DNA of 16,318 nt. Origin: Pseudobutyrivibrio sp. (lineage in GTDB: Bacteria > Bacillota_A > Clostridia > Lachnospirales > Lachnospiraceae). Location: contig JAILNO010000064.1 of assembly GCA_024691465.1 (NCBI GenBank), positions 1-16,318 of the forward strand. The letters are read 5' to 3'. Positions 12,845 through 16,318 of this stretch are shown one piece after another (the first letter of the stretch is position 1; every line of letters starts with the position of its first letter). Below the pieces are notes generated by a model. The model ran no database searches, was not told the DNA's origin, and worked only from the letters and a program-made list of their open reading frames with translations. Both the position numbers and the translations under genes were made by a program.

Positions 12845-15412
12845 ATGAGCATTATCGATAAAGTATTTGGAACACATTCTCAGCGAGAGCTTAAGCGTAT
12901 TAAGCCTATCGCAGATAAGATTGAATCATATAGATCTGCTATGCAGGCTCTTTCTGATGAGGAACTTCGTGGTAAGACTACCGAATTTAAGGAGAGACTT
13001 GCTAAGGGAGAGACACTTGATGATCTTCTTCCTGAGGCATATGCAGTAGTTAGAGAAGCTGGTAAGAGAGCTCTTGGAATGGAGCACTTCAGAGTACAAC
13101 TTATTGGTGGTATCATTCTTCACCAGGGTCGTATCGCTGAGATGCGTACAGGTGAAGGTAAGACACTTGTTTCTACACTTCCAGCATATCTTAATGCACT
13201 TGAGGGCAAGGGAGTTCATATCGTAACAGTCAATGATTACCTTGCTAAGCGTGATGCTGAGTGGATGGGTGAGGTTCATAGATTCTTAGGACTTACAGTT
13301 GGTGTAGTTCTTAATGATATGACTAAGGAGGAACGTCAGGCAGCTTATAACTGTGATATTACTTATATCACTAACAATGAGCTAGGTTTTGATTACCTCC
13401 GTGACAATATGTGTGTATATGAGAAGGATTTAGTACAGCGTGGTCTTCACTACTGTATCATCGATGAGGTGGATTCAGTACTTATTGATGAGGCTCGTAC
13501 TCCTCTTATTATTTCAGGTCAGTCCAGCAAGTCTACTAAGCTCTATGAGCTTTGTGATGTGCTTGCTCGTCAGCTTAAGCGTGGTGAGGATCTTCCAGAA
13601 TTCTCTAAGATGGATGCAATCATGGGCGTTGAGCGTAATGAGACAGGTGATTTTATCGTAGATGAGAAGGATAAGGTAGTTAATCTTACTGCACAGGGTG
13701 TTGAGAAGGTTGAGCAGTTCTTCCATATCGATAACTTAGCAGATCCAGAGAATCTTGAGATTCAGCATAATGTTATACTTGCACTTCGTGCTCATAACCT
13801 TATGTTCAAGGATCAGGATTATGTAGTTTCAGATAATCAGGTTATGATTGTCGATTCATTTACAGGTCGTATTATGCCAGGTCGTAGATACTCTGACGGA
13901 TTACATCAGGCTATTGAGGCTAAGGAGCATGTTGAGGTTAAGCGCGAGTCTATGACTCTTGCTAATATCACATTCCAGAACTTCTTCAACAAGTATGACA
14001 AGAAGGCTGGTATGACAGGTACAGCTCTTACTGAGGAGCAGGAGTTCCGTGATATATATGGAATGGATGTAGTAGAGGTTCCTACTAATAATCCTGTTCA
14101 GCGTATCGATCATGATGATGCGGTTTACAAGACCAAGCAGGAGAAATACAAGGCTGTTGTTGAGGAAGTTAAGAAGGCTCACGAAAAGGGACAGCCAGTA
14201 CTTGTTGGTACAATAGATATTGATATTTCAGAGTTAGTTTCTAAGATGCTTCGCCGTGAGGGCATTGAGCATAATGTACTTAATGCTAAGTATCATGAGA
14301 AGGAAGCTGAGATAGTTGCTGAGGCTGGTAAGCATGGTGCTGTTACCATCGCTACTAATATGGCCGGCCGTGGTACAGATATTAAGCTTGACGAGGAGGC
14401 TCGTGCAGCAGGTGGTCTTAAGATTATCGGTACAGAGCGTCACGAGTCACGTCGTATAGATAATCAGTTGAGAGGTCGTTCAGGTCGTCAGGGTGATGTG
14501 GGTGAGTCACAGTTCTTTATCTCACTCGAGGATGATCTTATGAGACTCTTCGGTTCTGAGAGACTTATTAGCATGTTTAATGCTCTCGGAGTACCAGAGG
14601 GTGAGCAGATTAAGCATAAGATGCTTTCTGATGCAATCGAAAAGGCGCAGAAGAAGATAGAGGAGAATAACTTCTCAGCTCGTAAGAATCTGCTTGATTA
14701 TGATCAGGTTATGAATGAGCAGAGAGAGCTTATCTACAAGCAGCGTCGTAGAGTTCTCATGGGCGAGGATATGCATGAGCAGATTATCGGCATGATTGAG
14801 GACAAGGTAGACGAGTGCATAGAGAAGACTATTCCTGATGATGTAGAGAAGGAACTCTGGGAGCTTAAGGAACTTAATCATATCCTTTGCCCAGTTATTC
14901 CAGTGCCAGTCATGACACAGCTTTCTATTGGAAACATTAAGACTAAGAAGGAACTTAAAGAGAAGCTCACTGAGATTGCTCTTAAGATGTACGCAGATAA
15001 GGAAAAGGAATTCGACCAGCCAGAGCAGTTTAGAGAGGTTGAGAGAGTTATTCTTCTCCGTGTTATCGACCGCAAGTGGATGGAAGAGATTGACGATATG
15101 GAACAGCTTCGTCAGGGTATACGCTTACAGGCATACGGTAATCGTAACCCAGTTGATGAGTACAAGGCAGCCAGCTACGATATGCTTGATGCCATGAATG
15201 CAGCTATTATCAATGACACTCTTACCATGCTATACAGAATCCGCATCGAGAAGAAGGTAGAGCGTGAGGAAGTTGCGAAGGTAACAGGAACCAATAAGGA
15301 CGAATCTGCAGGTAAGGCACCACAGAAGCGCAAGGAGAAGAAGGTATTCCCTAATGATCCATGTCCATGTGGCTCAGGACTGAAGTATAAACAGTGTTGC
15401 GGAAGGAAGTAA
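12845..15412 (+). CDS. secA: SecA, preprotein translocase ATPase
   Basis: SecA is the motor that pushes unfolded preproteins through SecYEG. The 855-residue protein is complete. Walker A is TGEGKT (residues 102-107), the DEAD-like box DEVD at 207-210, TGTA and [11 protein letters not shown] motifs follow, and GRSGRQGD at 544-551 is motif VI. The C-terminus has the zinc site [13 protein letters not shown] (Cys840, Cys842, Cys851, Cys852), which binds SecB-like partners or phospholipid. Length is near that of Bacillus SecA (841). Codons such as CTT, GCT and CGT dominate, unlike the AGA/TTA/CTA-rich pilus genes upstream, the mark of a highly expressed gene. It has its own promoter and is not part of the Tad operon. 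The stop lies inside a strong hairpin. Confidence 0.99.
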   Translation: MSIIDKVFGTHSQRELKRIKPIADKIESYRSAMQALSDEELRGKTTEFKERLAKGETLDDLLPEAYAVVREAGKRALGMEHFRVQLIGGIILHQGRIAEMRTGEGKTLVSTLPAYLNALEGKGVHIVTVNDYLAKRDAEWMGEVHRFLGLTVGVVLNDMTKEERQAAYNCDITYITNNELGFDYLRDNMCVYEKDLVQRGLHYCIIDEVDSVLIDEARTPLIISGQSSKSTKLYELCDVLARQLKRGEDLPEFSKMDAIMGVERNETGDFIVDEKDKVVNLTAQGVEKVEQFFHIDNLADPENLEIQHNVILALRAHNLMFKDQDYVVSDNQVMIVDSFTGRIMPGRRYSDGLHQAIEAKEHVEVKRESMTLANITFQNFFNKYDKKAGMTGTALTEEQEFRDIYGMDVVEVPTNNPVQRIDHDDAVYKTKQEKYKAVVEEVKKAHEKGQPVLVGTIDIDISELVSKMLRREGIEHNVLNAKYHEKEAEIVAEAGKHGAVTIATNMAGRGTDIKLDEEARAAGGLKIIGTERHESRRIDNQLRGRSGRQGDVGESQFFISLEDDLMRLFGSERLISMFNALGVPEGEQIKHKMLSDAIEKAQKKIEENNFSARKNLLDYDQVMNEQRELIYKQRRRVLMGEDMHEQIIGMIEDKVDECIEKTIPDDVEKELWELKELNHILCPVIPVPVMTQLSIGNIKTKKELKEKLTEIALKMYADKEKEFDQPEQFREVERVILLRVIDRKWMEEIDDMEQLRQGIRLQAYGNRNPVDEYKAASYDMLDAMNAAIINDTLTMLYRIRIEKKVEREEVAKVTGTNKDESAGKAPQKRKEKKVFPNDPCPCGSGLKYKQCCGRK

Positions 15413-15446
15413 TTTTTCAAAAGCTTGCTTATTGAAAAATTACTTC
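15406..15446 (+). terminator. Perfect 15-bp hairpin over the secA stop codon
   Basis: GAAGTAATTTTTCAA (15406-15420) pairs fully with TTGAAAAATTACTTC (15432-15446), 11-nt loop. The TAA stop (15410-15412) is within the 5' arm. No T run follows it, so it is more likely an mRNA 3'-end stabiliser or processing signal than a terminator by itself. With the next palindrome it forms the secA 3' region. Confidence 0.6.
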
Positions 15447-15449
15447 TAC

Positions 15450-15487
15450 GACACGCCCCGCGCGAAGCGCATATAAATGGGCGTGTC
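15450..15487. repeat. GC-rich REP-like palindrome
   Basis: GACACGCCC (15450-15458) pairs with GGGCGTGTC (15479-15487), enclosing a second hairpin GCGC-GAA-GCGC (15460-15470). This is strikingly GC-rich against AT-rich surroundings. The composition and hairpin-in-hairpin form suggest a dispersed extragenic palindrome; copy number elsewhere cannot be seen here. Confidence 0.65.
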
Positions 15488-15521
15488 TTCCCGTTTCCCG
15501 CTTCCCGCTTCCCGTCCCGCT
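15488..15521. repeat. Four 7-bp tandem repeats, G-quadruplex motif on the minus strand
   Basis: TTCCCGY occurs at 15488, 15495, 15502 and 15509, exactly 7 bp apart, followed by TCCCGC. On the minus strand this gives five GGG tracts with loops of 2 and 4 nt, meeting the G3+N1-7 quadruplex pattern. It adjoins the GC-rich palindrome and may be one element with it. Confidence 0.7.
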
Positions 15522-15543
15522 ATAGAAGATTAAAGATTCAACT

Positions 15544-15576
15544 AGAACCATCTCAATTAGAGATGGTTCTTATATT
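15544..15576 (+). terminator. Strong hairpin between secA and the methyltransferase gene
   Basis: AGAACCATCTC (15544-15554) and GAGATGGTTCT (15560-15570) form a perfect 11-bp stem with a 5-nt loop, followed by a weak T/A tract (TATATTAT). It probably ends secA transcription. It sits only 20 bp before the next ATG, so it could also affect expression of that gene. Confidence 0.7.
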
Positions 15577-15589
15577 ATAAGGAGTGTAA

Positions 15590-16318
15590 ATGACAAATTT
15601 AGAAGAGTACTACAATAAATTCAATGAGGATAAGAGACTCAATAGTCGTCATGGAATTATGGAATTTACTGTAACAATGAAGTATGTTCATAAATATTTA
15701 GATATGGTATCTACTGAGACTGGCAAATCTAATAGTGACATACAGATCCTTGATATAGGAGCTGCTACAGGTGGATATAGTATACCTTTATGGGAAGAGG
15801 GCTACGATGTAACAGCTGTTGAATTAGTTAAGCATAATCTGGGTATGCTTAAAGCTAAAGGTACAGGTGTTAAGGCTTATCAAGGTAATGCTCTTAAGCT
15901 GAAGAAATTCCAGGACGAAAGTTTTGATCTTACCCTTCTGTTTGGACCTATGTATCACTTGAAATCTCGAGAGGAACAGTTGCAGGCACTCAAGGAGGCT
16001 AAACGTGTAACGAGGACTGGTGGATATATATTAGTTGCATATGTAATGAATGAATATGCCTTCCTAACATACGGAATAAAGGAAGGACATATCTTAGAGA
16101 ATATTGCTGAAGGAAAATTGGATGACAGTTTCCACGTAAGACCAGGTGAGGATGACTTATATATGTTTATGCGCACCGAAGATATAGTAAGCCTTAATAA
16201 AGAAGCTGAATTAGAGCGCGTGCAGATTATTTCTCCAGATGGTCCAGCCAATCATATGCGAAGAGAAGTCAACGCACTGTCAGAAGAGCAGTTCGAGCAA
16301 TTTATTAAGTATCAAATG
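15590..16318 (+). CDS. Class I SAM-dependent methyltransferase (3' end outside window)
   Basis: 243 residues are visible with no stop before the right edge. The Rossmann-type methyltransferase fold is supported by motif I ILDIGAATGGYS (residues 53-64), an acidic residue at the end of strand 2 (VTAVE, Glu78), the strand-4 motif DLTLLFGPMYHL (113-124), and ARVTRTGG-like sequence after it, where the chain turns into strand 5. GPMYHL is common in a broad Firmicute group of small methyltransferases; the substrate cannot be told. AGGAG (15580-15584) lies 5 nt before the ATG. A hairpin sits just upstream, so the gene probably has its own transcription or depends on read-through from secA. Confidence 0.88.
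   Translation, partial: MTNLEEYYNKFNEDKRLNSRHGIMEFTVTMKYVHKYLDMVSTETGKSNSDIQILDIGAATGGYSIPLWEEGYDVTAVELVKHNLGMLKAKGTGVKAYQGNALKLKKFQDESFDLTLLFGPMYHLKSREEQLQALKEAKRVTRTGGYILVAYVMNEYAFLTYGIKEGHILENIAEGKLDDSFHVRPGEDDLYMFMRTEDIVSLNKEAELERVQIISPDGPANHMRREVNALSEEQFEQFIKYQM

Noticed and set aside
12880..15420. Many antisense and out-of-frame open frames over secA (for example 12926-13279, 13901-14182, 15175-15420)
   Set aside because: They are shadows of the strongly biased secA codons, have no ribosome binding sites and no recognisable products.
15488..15521. CRISPR-like array or recombination site in the TTCCCG repeats
   Set aside because: The units are only 7 bp with no unique spacers; a simple tandem repeat explains them.

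Overview
The window looks like chromosomal DNA of a motile, AT-rich, monoderm Firmicute of the Lachnospiraceae, most likely the Butyrivibrio/Pseudobutyrivibrio group. The basis is the flagellin and FliS sequences, a Tad/Flp pilus locus of the clostridial type (no secretin, DUF5702- and FHA-type accessory proteins) and strong AGGAG-type ribosome binding sites. The genus is inference. No mobile element, CRISPR array, rRNA or tRNA was recognised.

Layout. Positions 1-192 hold the 3' end of an unrecognised gene, convergent with an unrecognised seven-helix membrane protein on the minus strand (236-1036); a hairpin terminator lies between them. A divergent spacer (1037-1283) carries a near-consensus sigma-28 promoter and a leader with candidate CsrA sites, driving flagellin (1284-2711) and FliS (2750-3226), closed by a terminator at 3271-3304.

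From 3428 to 12565 runs a tightly packed, probably single-operon Tad pilus locus: prepilin peptidase 1, TadZ/CpaE-like protein, CpaF/TadA ATPase, TadB, TadC, a 59-residue Flp pilin, a DUF5702 protein, a TadE-like protein with two tandem Cys/His metal-site-like motifs, prepilin peptidase 2, a mini TadE-like protein and an FHA-domain protein. The assembly logic is: peptidases mature the pilin and the TadE-like minor pilins; CpaF powers assembly through the TadB/TadC membrane platform; TadZ localises the machine; the FHA protein probably couples it to Ser/Thr phosphorylation. Oddities are a TadZ with no P-loop lysine, a TadC carrying an extra extracytoplasmic domain of about 190 residues, and two different prepilin peptidases.

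A 279-bp spacer (12566-12844) follows. It holds a terminator buried in a set of nested inverted repeats (12570-12758) that could fold into a three-way junction, then an extended -10 promoter for secA. secA (12845-15412) is complete and uses visibly different codons from the pilus genes. Its stop codon lies inside a perfect 15-bp hairpin, followed by a GC-rich island: a palindrome plus four 7-bp repeats that form a G-quadruplex motif on the minus strand. After another hairpin, a class I SAM-dependent methyltransferase gene starts at 15590 and runs off the right edge.

The best candidates for undescribed biology are the nested inverted-repeat element at 12570-12758, the GC-rich/G4 element downstream of secA, and the lineage-specific changes to the Tad machine (pseudo-ATPase TadZ, TadC ectodomain, tandem metal-site TadE, dual peptidases).
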